From NCBI RefSeq assembly GCF_000327385.1, contig NW_008707225.1, positions 2,404,908-2,468,907 on the forward strand: a DNA stretch of 64,000 bases. The letters run 5' to 3'. Made by a program: the position numbers and the translations under genes. The DNA is from Lottia gigantea. Taxonomy: Eukaryota; Mollusca; Gastropoda; Lottiidae. The stretch's first letter is position 1. The number at the start of each line of letters is the position of its first letter. Under the pieces are notes generated by a model that was not told where the DNA came from, did no database searches, and worked only from the letters and a program-made list of their open reading frames with translations. Below, in pieces: positions 45,470 through 60,400 of this stretch.

Positions 45470-48400
45470 CTGAAAATATACAAAAAATCTTTCTTAAAAC
45501 AATACAAAAACTTCGGAGCGTGTCTAATTCACCTCGTGTCCTTTTCAATCTAGGAACACGATGATGGAGTCGAGGATTAATTCGTGACCCCGATTTTGAC
45601 TGTCTGACCTAAGATTATATGCATCATTAATTGAGTATTGAGAAGAAAATGTGTTAGAATTTGATCTGTAGTCATACATCAAAGTCACTACTTGTGTCTC
45701 GTCTGCATTTTACAGTATTAATTCTAGGACTAGGATACCTCCTCCATCACTTTCTGGTGATATTTGGTTATGGTCATTCTAATTGACCTCAATGACCACT
45801 GATGTCTCTGGGAAGAACGATCTTCCAGAATTGATGAACGATTTTGGCTGAGGTTTCCTTAAAAGATGATCAAACATATTGTTTATCTAAGATTTCAGGT
45901 TATTTCTATACAGGTAGATTTCATCTACTATTCCAGAAGGTTTCTTACTACAAAGACCTTTCTGATAATCTAGCTTAATATAACGTTCAAAACAATTATG
46001 CTACGTCTATATTTTACATTTACTTTTAAAATTTTAAAAATGTTCTTACGATCGATAATAACTTTATGTTATAATCAACACAAAAAAAAATTTTGTATTA
46101 AAATATATATTATAATATAAGTAAAATGTCTATATATCAATGAACAGATCGATCATCTACACGTCAGGGTGCGGCTATTAAAACAAAGGCATCTTAGTAA
46201 ATTGTTCTAATTTATTTGCAAAGCCAATTTGCCCAGTGGTAATTCATTGTCAAGTTCTGTCAGTCATATAAGTTATTGACATACACTCGCGCTTTGATGT
46301 TTCCAGAATCAAACAATCATTTAACAATTAAATAGTAGGATCTAATATATCAATAATCATAATAATTCGCCATTAATATTATCCCACCTAAAGACATATT
46401 TTTTGAAGAATTTGAGTCACGTTTTTCTAAAATTTATCGTACAAACTGACCATTTTAACATTATTCGATCATATCGATTAATACTTTCAAGATATCATAA
46501 ATAAACCCGAATAACAGCAACGATATGATTTCGGAAACATAATCAATTAAAGAATACTTTTGACTTGATACATTTCAAATACACTACCGTTATCTTCGAC
46601 ATCACAGATTAAATTTTTAAACTATCAATAAAAAGTATAAATATAACACTTTTATCATCATTATTGTCAACAATTTCCAACATGATAGTTTGAAAACGGT
46701 AATAAAAAAGTTTGCTCTCTAGACGAATTACATTAACATTATTATTGTTTAAAGGGATTCGATACATGTTTTCTGAAAGAGTTTTTTGTAGAGTTCCAAA
46801 AACATGAAGAGAAATCTGAATGACGCAAAATGATATTGGCTGAAGTGACCCTGATCAACAATCCAGGATAAGCCAACCCCTTTTGAGTCCGTTTTCAAAT
46901 AATCACTCGTATTATTGCTTTATACCTTTAGCATGAGTGTTTGCTGTGGAAAATATGGTATTAATTTCTCAATTGGTACACTGGGAAGCCGGGCTTCTTG
47001 GCGGACAATCATACAAATTTCGTAGATCTGTCCATACCTTAATGTATTAAAAATGAAGACATATGGTTAGCGACATTAAGCTTATTGTATTGAATTCTAA
47101 TCATAATTTTATGGTAATTAGTTACAGTGCTAAACAAAGTAAAGTTCTTTATGTTCAACATTATTATTGTGGTGTTTTACACTAGTCTTTATTCAAACCA
47201 TATTATTCATCTTTGTCGAGAATTTTCTTGCGTTAGGAATTACCGGAATCTTTTGTGGAATTTCTAAGAAAATGATTCAATACTAAGCTAATGTCTTAAA
47301 ACATTACTATTTATTTAATAAACAAAGGCATTATTTATTATTGTCTAGTGTAAACAAACCATGAATTACGGCTTGTTAAAAATAATAGAGGATATCATTT
47401 CAACAAATGTTGTTTTATTCCTACTATCTATTGACTTTCCAGTTACAGATTTAATGATAATTGTTCAAAGTATGAATGAATTGAAAATCTAATTCACGTA
47501 ATGACTCTATCATAATTTATTGATTTCTTCATGCTGAGCCATAGTTTAATAGTTTCGTACAATATGCTATGTTAGTTTCGTACAATGGAGAAAGTTAGCT
47601 CCGTATAATGGTTTCTACTTCTGCCGCCAAACGTCATTGAAACGACAACAATATCGTTTCTACATGGTTAATTCTTGTACAGATATTTAGGCTTAAATGT
47701 TTCATCGATTACCTGTTAACGTCGGCTACTTCAAAGCGATTCAGGTGATTGCATTGTTTACCCACCTCGCAAGTTGAAAAAGATCCTGACAGCTCATTTG
47801 CATAATGGTATCAAATTTCATGCTTGATTGTGGTTTCATATTGACAAAGAGCTCTTAAAGGTAGATTAACACGCGTGTACAGCAGATTTACCTCAGTCCT
47901 AAAACAAACATATGAAGTGGATACCTGAAGGTGAATAGACAGGTAATCCACTTAAAAACGACAGGTGCTATATGGGTGGGGTGGGTGTAGAACAAGATAT
48001 GGTACATCAGATAATTCATCTTGGGTGGCTAAGTACAATACAATCATACAGTGTATATAAACATTGAAATTCAATATAAAAGTATAGATGTTGTGACATG
48101 TAAACCGTATTTAATGTCGTTGTGTCAGATAACTTATAATCGGTAATAGAGACAAATGTGTTAGCTATAGATATATTGAAAGTTCAGCTAGATCAATCGA
48201 ATTAAAAAATATAAATAAGGTACCTCTACGACTGGCGCATTTCCAGTAAGCAGATGATTGAAACCGGAAGTACAACGTTCGTGAGCAACTTGATTCTCTA
48301 TCACTCTTGATAAAATTTACGACGAAATTATGTAAATGAGACAGTCTCGATTTCATTGTCTTCTCGTAATCTCTCGTCACTTAATTAGCGAGATCATGTT

Positions 48401-51400
48401 CGACCAACTGCTACATAAATTCAACAATATCATTAGAAAATTAGTTTTACACGGAATATGTTTCATGTCATTCATTTTATTTCCTGGTAATTGAAACTTA
48501 CATCTTTTCGTTTCATTACTTCCCTTACAGGTGGCGCTGTCAATCTTACACGTGCATACGGGTCCTTGATGCACGAAATCTTGCACCAATCTTAACTTTA
48601 TCATTATAATTATTAGGTGTACTGAGTTTAAATGTCTATTAAAACGAAGAGTGATATAAGGTGACATTATATTTGTACCAGTCTTGTCATTATGTTTAAT
48701 TAGGATATGTCAATCAACGGAACTATATTAATTAAAGAAACTATTTTCTGTTTCCTATTCACGTTTTCGTAACATTTACTCAATAACATAAAACACACAT
48801 GCAATTGAAATAGGAAAAAAATCGAAGCGTATTCCACAATTTAAATATGCGAGAACGGTCTTATGTGTTCTTTGTTTTGCAAATTCATTTTATAGCTATA
48901 TTCATCAGTACAGTAAACGCTATTATCGTAGAAAGTATCGCTAAATCAAGGTATTATAATCTATAAAATCGTTTTCGATAAAAACTCGAGAAATATTCTA
49001 TTTCAATATTCAGTTGGGAAATATTAAATCAATATCGGTTACATGATAACAATGCTTTTTAATTTCTCGAGAGATTAAACGCTTTAATGCTTTTAACATT
49101 AGAAATTACCATAAATTAACAATTTAAACACAGTTCATCTTTGTAGAGAAATCGAACCCCTTTCAATACACCTTAGAAATGAGACGTAAAAATATGGTCG
49201 TTACTCGTAAAAGGCGTTTTCTTGGCGCGGATAATATTTGAAAATGAAAGTTAGAAATAATAGGTGATCAATCAAGATAGACATTTACCAATCAATATTA
49301 TTCACAAACCTTAATTAATTAATAAAAATAGCCACCAGCAATATTTTATAGCTGATCATAAAATTAGCTTTAGAATAAAATTTCTGAAGTCAACTTCAGA
49401 GTATTTACTACCAATTAATATTCAGATGATCATCCGATCGTGAAACTTTTCAGCCAAACATCAACCAAACGAATAAAATATGCTTAAAGGCAAACAGAAA
49501 ACTAAACAATAAAATACAATGCTATGAAATGATTACGAAAAACAGATATTAATCGCCAGGATTGAATAAAGGCACACTAATATCTTTTGCCATTTGACAA
49601 TGTAACACATATTATGAATAGGCTGTAATACTCTACGCTGCCACATCTTTCCTTTGGGAAGTTTTCGGGGCAAAACAACCAGCGACAATGAACGCAGAGT
49701 GAGGCCATCGGTATATACGGCTTAGCCAAATAGTTTGAAAAGAAAACACCAAAATTCTTTTAAAATGGAGAAAAGGTAGATTCAATATCATTGAGATGTG
49801 ATAATGAATGTCATAAAACAATTATCCATAATAACTTGTCTGGAGGAAGCGTGTCTTTTGATTATTCCAATATTATTCTATGTAATTATTCTCAAACTAT
49901 TGATATCATGTCAATGTCAATATCATCGTTTTAAATTAATATTATACTAATGATAAGAATTATATTTCAAATATTGACTTGCTTCTTATCAGCTTTCTAC
50001 AGGTTTCACACGTCATTGGGGGCCAATAATAACTCTTTCAACATGACAATCGAGACTAACTCTTAAGATACTCCACCACAGCTAAAAAAATACACTGGAT
50101 ATTCAAGTGAAAATTCAAACGATTCCACAACTACGTCCAAAATCTTTTTGAGCGACAAGCGTAAATTAGAAAATTATGAAAAAAAATTTGCAAGTCAATA
50201 TGCTTGTCAATATCATTTATGAAATGGTAATGTGATAACATCCAATGCGAAACTAAAATTGTTGGCTTTTATTGTCCTGCAATGAACCGGTGCGTCGGGG
50301 TGTCTAATCAGCTCTCGGCAAAATGCAAAACCTTCATTATATAGTTCAGCGATAACAACTAGGTGCGTGTTGAAAAATAAACTGCGGAATCTGGTATTAA
50401 TGTAATACAAACCAAAAAAAAAAACAAATTAAATTGGACAAAATTCCACACGTATGTACAGAAGAAAAATGTTGCAGAAATGTTTAGTTTTTAGAAACCT
50501 TGTAGTTATCTTTGGGCAAAACGTCTAATATAGTCAGCACATGGCAGATATCTCTCTTTTAAGAGTCTTCTTTGTTTAATGCGAGTAAATTAAGAAAATC
50601 GGTTTTTGGTAATTGCTTGATGCCCTGCTCCTTTTGAAAGGTATTGTTTTCGAGATGGTCAACAACCGCATTTATTTAACTCTAACGTGAAGATCGTCTC
50701 TAAGGCTAAATAAAATGATTCTTGTCTGGTTTTAGAGCAGTCCATTAATACGCCTTATACGAAAACTGAAGTAACAACATAAATGTTTCATTTTCGGAGC
50801 ATTTTTTTATACTAAAAAATACCTTAAAATTACAATCATACCCCAAGCATAGGATAAGCTACTAAAATACTGTATAAATATGAGAACACCTCGGTTATAA
50901 ATGGTTTATCTTGAAACTTAAGACACATTTCTCCTAGTTTACTGGTAACATATAGCTCAATAAAACTGCCTCTTGCCCCTGTCATGTTTTCTAACCAACG
51001 TGAGATTTTTTCACTCATTTCTGACATTTCAATAATTATTTGGTGTAGAGTGGAGATGATTAATGAGTTTTTCAGCTCGTTTCAAGTGAAAACTTTGTTA
51101 TTATGTTACAAACAACACCTCTCGGTAGCATAGCTGATACACCACTGCTTGTACTGTATAGGTAAAAACTTTCAGAACGGCATGTATATTGGATACTTTT
51201 AGAATTGCTAAAGAAAAAAATATTCAGAAATAGACAGTAACGTACACTTCTGTTACAAACTAAATAAGTTCAGTGACACAAATTACTGCTCGTTCTTATT
51301 GGACAATATTGTAGCAGCGATATATTACCTCTACACGGCATAGTATAACAACACCATGAGAAGTCGTACAGAATCTTCCACCATAATTCTTACCCTTCAT

Positions 51401-54400
51401 CGCATCACCGTCTACCAGTTTAAAACACTAATTCTAGAACTAATCGAAAAATTGTTAGCCCTTTTACTACAGAATATGTTGAAATATAACATTTGGCTAA
51501 AAGTAAATTAATTGAGCAGACGATAGGCATGATGAATTGGGAGTGAAATTTCGAGCTATTTAGTAAACATTTTCAACATGGCGTTTTGATTGATCAGTGG
51601 TTATAGAAAATTCGTATTTACTGCTTAAACCAATACATCATTTGATAGCCTCACTTTCAAACCATAAAACCACCATTATATGTTGGATATATCTTTATTA
51701 CTTCTACTAGGTCAAATGTTAATATTCCAAATTATTATCTAGCTCTTCATCAATCTTCTATGTCTGATTTCTAATTGGTCTGTCTCAATTCTTGTTAGCA
51801 AACGACACATTCATCTTCAACCTTACCTATATACAAATAATAGTTGAATAAAAGTGTGACAATAACAACGTGGCTATGCCACAGTGTAAAAATTTAATTT
51901 TTGAAAGTTGATCAGAGGGGTATTTTGTTAAACCATTTGAAATAAACATCAAACTGAGAGAAAAAAGGATCCACTTATCGGAAACTTTGTCTTAACCGCG
52001 ATATTTTCGATTCTAATACAATTGTCGTAGGGTAGAAGTAACTGCGGACTATTTCGGCACCAGAAGTTCCAAAGTGATTTTCTACAATTTTGTGAATGTA
52101 TTTATCCAGATTCAGAGCGGATCAGCTTTCAGTCTTCGCATCAATAGAGTTTCAGTAATTCAAAGATTGAACAAATGGAATAGAGTTGTTCATCCTTCTC
52201 TCTCTTCTCTGTATACCCGTTGAGTTAATGAAGGAGGGTAACACAATGTTGACGATGGTGAACGAGCAAGATTAAGGAAGCTGAATACGATTGGACACAA
52301 CCGTAAGGATATTTTGGTATACTTCTAAACAAAGCTAATAAGTAGTTTGAGGAAATGAAAAAAAAAAAGAAGTAAGATGATAAATATATCGTGTATTTTT
52401 CCGAATAATATGTTTCCTTTTCAAACATAACCATTCGCGTTAATAACAAGCCTTTGAAAATAGACAGAAATCCTGTTTCTAACCTGCTATGAATACTTTT
52501 TCATTTCGTTTGATCCACATTTCGTGGCCAAATAGTCTTCAATTTTGATGTAGATAAATTATTCAAATGCACCAAGTCGACGCCAACTTGACAAAACCAA
52601 AGAAGGCGGAAAATTTTAAAGGACAATTCAGTTTATTTTTGTATTAAATAAGTTATGTAATACTGTAGTTCCGTGATGTGAATTTGAAATATTGCTTTCA
52701 TAGCATCACAAATCTTTCCAACGTCTACCATGTTCTAAAATTGGTGTTGATTGTAAAGTTAGCGGTTTACAATTTTCCCTAGTACACAGTGTAAATGGGC
52801 GACTGAGTACTGTATTTTTTTCTAATAACATCCCTCAATATATTTCTCATAACTCTTTCCGGGCACGATCTGTCAAAAACTTAATGTCATATTTTGACAG
52901 TAAACATTATTACAAGTCGTATAGGTGTATAGAAGTCTTTTGTAATATTTTTTGACACTTTGTGAACAAATGTATATTAGCATTTCATCAGTTGAAAGAC
53001 GGGTAAAAATTTTTGAAAAGCACTAAAAACCGAACCTTTGAATATTTTGGTCTTTTTATTTCAAAGCTTACTTATTGCAATATTTATATAATATTTCAAA
53101 TATAATAATGGTGGTAAATTGGAAAATATAGCCCAAAAGGAAGCCTTTGAAGTTTCGTTTACTATTAATAGAGCAGGGTTTTGAAAGTTTTGCATAGTGT
53201 TCGTGAAGCTTTTCAATTAATTCAACATTTCTAACCAAAGATGTCATACTATTTATATCCTAATTCGCAATATATTCTCTTCACAATTCCTATATCCATC
53301 ACAAAATCTTTAAAATGTAAACTTGATTATGATGAACAAATATTATTTGATAAATTAGAAGTTCGGGTGGTTCTACGATTCTAAGGTGTTGACATAATTG
53401 ACGGCAATGAAAGCAACGGAGAGAATTAAAAAAAACATTTATAGTGTAAGACATGAATAACCTTCATGCGGATGCCAATTGTATTGTTAGGTATTAAAAT
53501 GCCATGTTTTATATATCATGTCATATGCAAATTGTAATCGCTATATTCATAAGCTTAATAGTGCATTTAGGCAAAGCAATGAAAACACGTGGTGGCACTT
53601 TTCCGTATGTTTCTCTCATATTGGTACACTTTTAGCAATCAACATACTCAAATATGAACACTCAAAGCTGTATATTAATAACACATTTCAAATTGATACA
53701 CACAAAAGGTCTATATTCTAATTAGCTTGCAGTTATTCCGGGTTTATAGTTGGTAATAATTATATAATCAGTAAATTTGTCGTATTATGACATATTTATT
53801 TATTAAAATATAATATTCGAGCAGATGTCAGAATGACAGTATTGTATTATTTTAGAGATTAACAGACACAAATTATTATATCATAATTGTAGATATTGCT
53901 ATAATCGTTATAATCTTATATAATTACAGAAAATTTTAATGACAACTAAGGTTAGTTTTTGATGCATGAGATAGTAATGAGCATAAAACGGTTTCAGACA
54001 GCTACTAAATGGTTTCCAAACTCTTGCATACATAGAAAACAATTTGAATTCAGGAGTATTATATAAATTCTTGAGAACAAGTGCAAATGTGAATTGGTTC
54101 AACTAAAACAAAACGGTTATTGTTAGAGAAGCAGGCCTTCTTGAACACCTGTTACCATCGAGATTGTAATGCTTATTCTAAATTGATTATTTGGTACATT
54201 TATTACTAAACCCTATACAAACAAAGGACTAAAAACATTGTGTGAGGTTCTTGATGCAATGATGCTATTTTACAAGACACAAGGAACACAACTTTTCTAA
54301 TTTACTGACCAGCATACGGCTGTCTGTTTTGCTCTCCCTTAAGACTTGTCAAATTTCACTTGCAATGGTTCGTTTGGTGTTTAGCAGGTGTATTGCCTTC

Positions 54401-57400
54401 CGTTCCATGTCAAGATTGACGTTCGTTAGCGCTGAGCGTCTGACGGCATGGTATAAAACTAATTGTTAAGAAGTTCTTCTCGATTTCAATATAGTGGTAA
54501 GGGTGGGAATTGTTTTTAAATATATCAAGTTGCCCACTAATCTCGAGTGTCACATAGTACGTACTCATTTACCTTTCTACTGTCATGTACGTTTTATCAA
54601 ATATGTAGTCTTGTCATCTTAATAATCTCTCACATTTCAACTATGCATTTTTTATATATAAAACTTGTATCAGAGCAGTGAGTTAGTTCACATGATAGAG
54701 TTCTTATGATCATTTTATCAAAATAATTTCAGCCAAACTTTAAAAAAAAAAAAATAAAAAAAAAATAACACAACAAAAAAACGCAATCTCAAAATTCTAA
54801 AAGTTTGAAACCATGTTTGGAACAATGACATATGATGGCATATAATAACTTCAATCCTAAATGCAATTGTGCTATATATTATAACTTAAATCCTAACTGT
54901 AATTTTGTTGTTGTTTGTTATATCTTTTTCTTATCTTTGATGAACAGTCAAAAACAATATTCAAAAGAACATAACTGTCAAATTTTGAATTACAACCCAC
55001 GAATAGTTGTGAATTTATATTCGAACAATTATCGAAATGTAGTCCTGAACAATCTTGTACCAAATGCTTAAGGCGCAATATATAGTCGATGACTAACTGC
55101 AGACTGGGCGACCAAAATCAGGAAATATCCTTTGATAAACCACAAACACGATTTAAAGCGAAAGAACAAAGAGGATTGACAAAGTCGAGCCAATTGACTG
55201 GAAGGTGAACATGTTCAATATGATACAATAACCCTGTGGCTACTATTTAACTGCATGTACATAAATGAGAAAACAGTAAATACAGATGAAATATATCAAT
55301 CATATTCGACAGCCGAACTTTTAGATCGTGATAATAAACCAAATTGGTGACGAAGACATTCGTTCACAAAGGCCAAGATAAATTTGAATCCTATTCAAAC
55401 AATATCCTATTGTCCTTATCTAATTGTTATGTATCACAGGCTAATTTGTGTATTCAATTGGATGATTTCGTTTTATTACCCTTTTAGTATTAAATTTTAA
55501 TTTGGTCAATTTGAATACGGTCAAAATTTGAAACAATGTAATCAGAGGCTTAAAACGCAAACTATTCAATGACTCATTGAATTACCTACAGCGACAACTT
55601 TCAGTTTTATCCTTTGATCTTAACTGACACATTTCATATGTAGACTAATAAATAAAATATGAATCAGTAAGTGCGAATTATTTTTATATGTTAAAACCAA
55701 TTGACTTATCGCTCTGCAGTATGTGCACAGACAGTAATTTTTTTTTCCAGAAATAGAAACCGAATCGTTTACATTATCCAATTTAAAGACATGAAATATA
55801 CAACCATTTTCTCAGAAACTAAAAATTGGTTTCTCTGTTATGGATAGCGGATAGAAAGAATATCTTGAAGAATTTAGCTAGTTTTTTTTATCAAGTTTGT
55901 CAAAATAGGGACGAAGGTGTGTTTTTCACTATGTTCTGTACAAATTATTTTGGCGGTGTGAATGTCACCCTTGTAAGCAGATACCAGATACTGTGAATAT
56001 GATTTATTGTCGCCTTATAACAAAGTTTAAAAAATCAATGGTGGTAATCTAGAAAATTATCTTCTCTCCCGAGGTTTGGTTGTAAGGGAAGCAGTCTGGG
56101 TGATTTATGAGGTTTCAAATTGTAGCCATTGTTATAAAATAGAAGTTATCAAGCATAGTGGCTGATTTTACACTTTTCTTTAATCAAACCTTTTCCTTTA
56201 CCGCCGTATAAAATTGTTTAACATGTCTTTAGTTTCATTTCTTGAAACAGGGGGTTGGATACCAACTTATTTTACCCGCCGCTCTTAATTCAAATTATCC
56301 ACTATAAAGTGAAAGACTTGGGCGTTTGTTTAACGACATTTAGACAGTAAAGAGTTAAAAGGGATGAAAAATGATCGAAAATTAAGCGATAAATGCATGT
56401 TGAATGAACTAAAGTAACGCATTTCTCATATTGATATGAAACTATACACTAATATCGATGTAATTTTCACCAAAGTTGAAGCAATCCTGTCGGTTATGAT
56501 AAATGTGATTCTCGGTTACTTTTTGTAAACTGCGTTTTAATGAAAATTGTACGTATTCCGCGAAAATTGTTGCCAAATATTTTAATTTAAACATGTTACA
56601 TTTATTTACTCTTTAAATTAAATTTCTCTGCAAATTTTAAGAATTTACTGCAAAACATCCAAAATGTTACCGTTATCAAAATTGTCAGTTTTAGACAAAT
56701 ATATTTTTTATATCATTTATTTATTTTCAGTTATTTCAAGTTCCTTGTTGAATGTTACAAGAAAAGCTGGTTGGGAGTTTATTTCAATTTTATTATTCTA
56801 TGTTCCGTTCGAAATCTGGATATAGATGAACTAACCCTATTTTCATCAATATTTCTCATTTCCCTACAGGCTTAGCTTCCTCTCTCATTAGAAAACTCAT
56901 AGCTCACAAACCCCAAAACAGAAAATTACTCATCTATCTTCCTTTTGACAGCCTACTTAACTAAGGACATCCACGCAATGTACAAATCCATATTCTATTC
57001 TCAAGTATTAAATTTTCAGAAACTAAATTCTAGCTTCGGAAATGGAATTTGGCCTCTTTGACGAGGTTTCCAAAAGGCCAACACAGACTCATTCGTCTTC
57101 GTCTTGACATCGCGAAACAAATTGAATTCGAGTTTTTCCCCTGGTTTGTCAATGCTTTCACACGAACTGTTGGTATTTTTATAGTCAGTTTTCAAGTATT
57201 CCAGTCAAGTCTTAGGGGGATAAATCGGCTGTTATATACTAGTACCTAATTCATTTTCATAATGATGGTGTAATATCGAAAATGGCAAGTGTGACAATCC
57301 GACTTAATCGCACAGTGACTAGAAAAAAAGGTTTAGAATTACGCGTCTTTCTTCTATTGACAAGCGAGACTAGCTATAATAAATGAGGTGTTTTCGTGGG

Positions 57401-60400
57401 TATTTGGCTATTTCCTACATCGTGAGTCTAATTAAATGAAGAAAATCAAAATCTCAAAATAATTCACTTCTTCTCTCACATGATTAATGTTTTTCACTCG
57501 ACATGATTAAACTTAAATAATGGAACATTTTTTGGGAATCTACTTTTAGGAAAATGTAATTGAGAATATTAAGTAGTGGTAAAATAATAAATTTCTTTTA
57601 AAATTTGAGTGATCAAGTACATTTTACATATGCTCTTGGGTGGCTCAATATGTTAGAATTGGTTACAGCAAATTAATGATTCGGCATTTTAGATATGCTC
57701 AAACTGATCATTTTTATGTCAAATATAAGTATAATGAACTTATATCTCGCAAGTGCCTCAACGCAAAACCTATCTAACAAGTATTATGTTAATAAAGCTA
57801 CAAAAATCACTTCTAATTGATGAGATCTAAATCGAATTTACATGTCGAGTCAATGAAAAGCACTTAGTAATCTTGTTAAGATCTGACAACCTCTCTTCAA
57901 CGACAAGAAAAGCTAAATTTAAATATGATTATAATTGATAGTAAGATAAATTGTAAATGAGATCGACTTATCGATATGTAAGCGTTATAATATCTTGGGT
58001 ATAATTTCCATTTATAAAACAATTCCTTTTTATATATAGCAATCTGTCTATTTTAGATTCTTCTGGTGTCGGATCTAGAATTTTAGAGGCTTAATCTTTG
58101 GATTTACGTCATTTCAAATGTATATTTAGGCTATATATACTATATAAACTATTCTTACTTAAACAAGACAGTTGTAAGATACATATATTGTATAATTTAC
58201 CAGTTTGTTATTGATTATATCAAGTGTTATCAGGCGAAAATAAATTCATAATTGATTAATATGTATTATGATGCCCATTTTTTTGATAATGATAGAATTA
58301 TGTAGAATGAGGCACATTCTATTGGATAATAATAGAATTATGATAAAAAATAGTATTATATGATGAAGCACATCCTTATCGATACTGACATTATAATGAG
58401 GCACATTCTAAATGTTAATAATAGAATTATGTAAAATAAGGCACTAACTATTGATAATCGAATCATTAATTAGGAGGCACAATGTGTTTGATAATGAATA
58501 TAATTATATCATTTATTATGAGGCACATTCTATTTGATATCAATTACATCATTTTATGATGGTTATAACCCTAATTAGCATTATTTCAAACAATGGTATC
58601 ATAAAGCACATTGTTTTAGATATTACTTGTATAATGAAACAAATTCTATTTGATATTAATTGTACCATGGGGCACATTATATTTGATAATAATTATATAG
58701 TATAAAACACGTGCTAATTTGATTATAATGGTATATTAAAGGGACAGATTCGTCATTGGTTTGACCAATCGCACCTTAGTCTCAGAAACGGGATTTTTTT
58801 TAGCTAAGCTAATCAGTTATTGTGTAGAAATTAGAATCGAATGGGTGTCCAGAATTATCCGCGTTAGAAAGTCCTTTCTTGAGCCTCTGCCATATATAGA
58901 AAAGATGTATATAGAAATAAAAAAAAAAGCATTTTTGAAGGAATTATGTGAGTTTCGTACATTTCTAGTACATCTGAAGACTATATTTACATATATTAAA
59001 GACCCAAATCCAAAGGCGAACCTGTCCTTTTAAAGCACAGGGCACACTTCATTTGATTTTAATAGTATTAATCAAGCTCATTTCATACTACCATTCAGTG
59101 CCTATTAAAACAATAGCCACACTCAGTTTTCTATGCTAAATAATAGCCACAAAAGCATATTTGTGTTACCAAAGTAATGTTTATTGCTTTTACTTAATTA
59201 TCATATTTTAATCGATGTTACTATTATTAAATATATATGCTAGACCTTTAATTGAATGTTATCCTTAGATTTTTCCTTAGATATTCAAATTAAAGAAGCT
59301 AAGTTTAGTCTAAACTCAAATCTGTGTTTACTTATACTATTTTGTGGTATTTGCATAAATAATTTCTAGAAAAACTGGTTTGAAATTAATCTATGAGCGC
59401 CAGATATCTTCTGGGCAAATCAACAAATGTAATTAACTAGCAGGTGATTTTTCCATTTCTAATTTTCTACTAATTTTACAACTAGAGGCTCTCTCTCAAT
59501 TGAGTGACAAGGCACGTAAATTAAAAAAAGTGCCTACATCAAATATGTCTGCAGAACTTTTCTACTCTAAAGTTTGTTTTGTAAATATCTGACTTTCTTC
59601 AGACTTTATCTTCTTTCTTTCAACCATGAGTACGAAACTTTCTCGTAGTAAGTATAAGAGTTATCAAAATTTAAAGAATTGAATTTTTTTTTTCAAATAT
59701 TGTATAATATATTTTTTCAAATTTTATTATTGGACTTCATTTGTAAATTCAATTGGGCAATTTTGCTTTCCATTTCAAACGCTCCGTTTTCTCCGCTTTC
59801 ACGTTCCATTGAAAGTGAAAGTGTTAAAAACTTATTTCCGTTCTGTCAAGATTTCAACAGAAGAAATTAGAAACAATCTTTCAATGGGTTTTGGCTAACT
59901 TCTCAAATGTGATGGCAGCAAAAACTCATTACCATGCATATGAAAATACTGTTTATATACGCTTGTTAAAAGATAATTTGCCTTCTGAACGAAACATCTG
60001 AGATACGACGAAAAGATTCTTGTCCACCCTTTCTTTCACTTTTTCGGTAAAAATCTGACTAATTAGCTCTTGTTAGAGAGAAATTACCCTCAAAACATCT
60101 GTTCTTGGTATTCATTTCATAATTCTTATAATGATACCTTTCCCCAAAGATTGAACACAACATATCATATCTCGTAGCGATTTGCTTCATAAAAAAAGTT
60201 TTAGAGTATAACTCGTTTTTAGTGTTTCCCTTAGAATATATGGTTATAATAACTTAATGGAGATGGAATATTTCTATTTCTGTAATACAGACACGAACAA
60301 GCGAGAAACTGACATTGTTATCCTAATCACACTTAACACAATAATCATATTGTATATCTAATGGTATTTAGTAGGCATTACAGCTAATAACGCCCGATTA

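Noticed and set aside
45151-45564. Plus-strand open frame of 137 aa opposite Hox1 exon 2
   Set aside because: It is the antisense shadow of the conserved homeodomain exon and crosses the Hox1 splice acceptor. It shows no domain of its own.
58761-59033. Open frame of 90 aa in the Hox1 intron
   Set aside because: It coincides with a TTAA-flanked MITE and has no recognisable motif.
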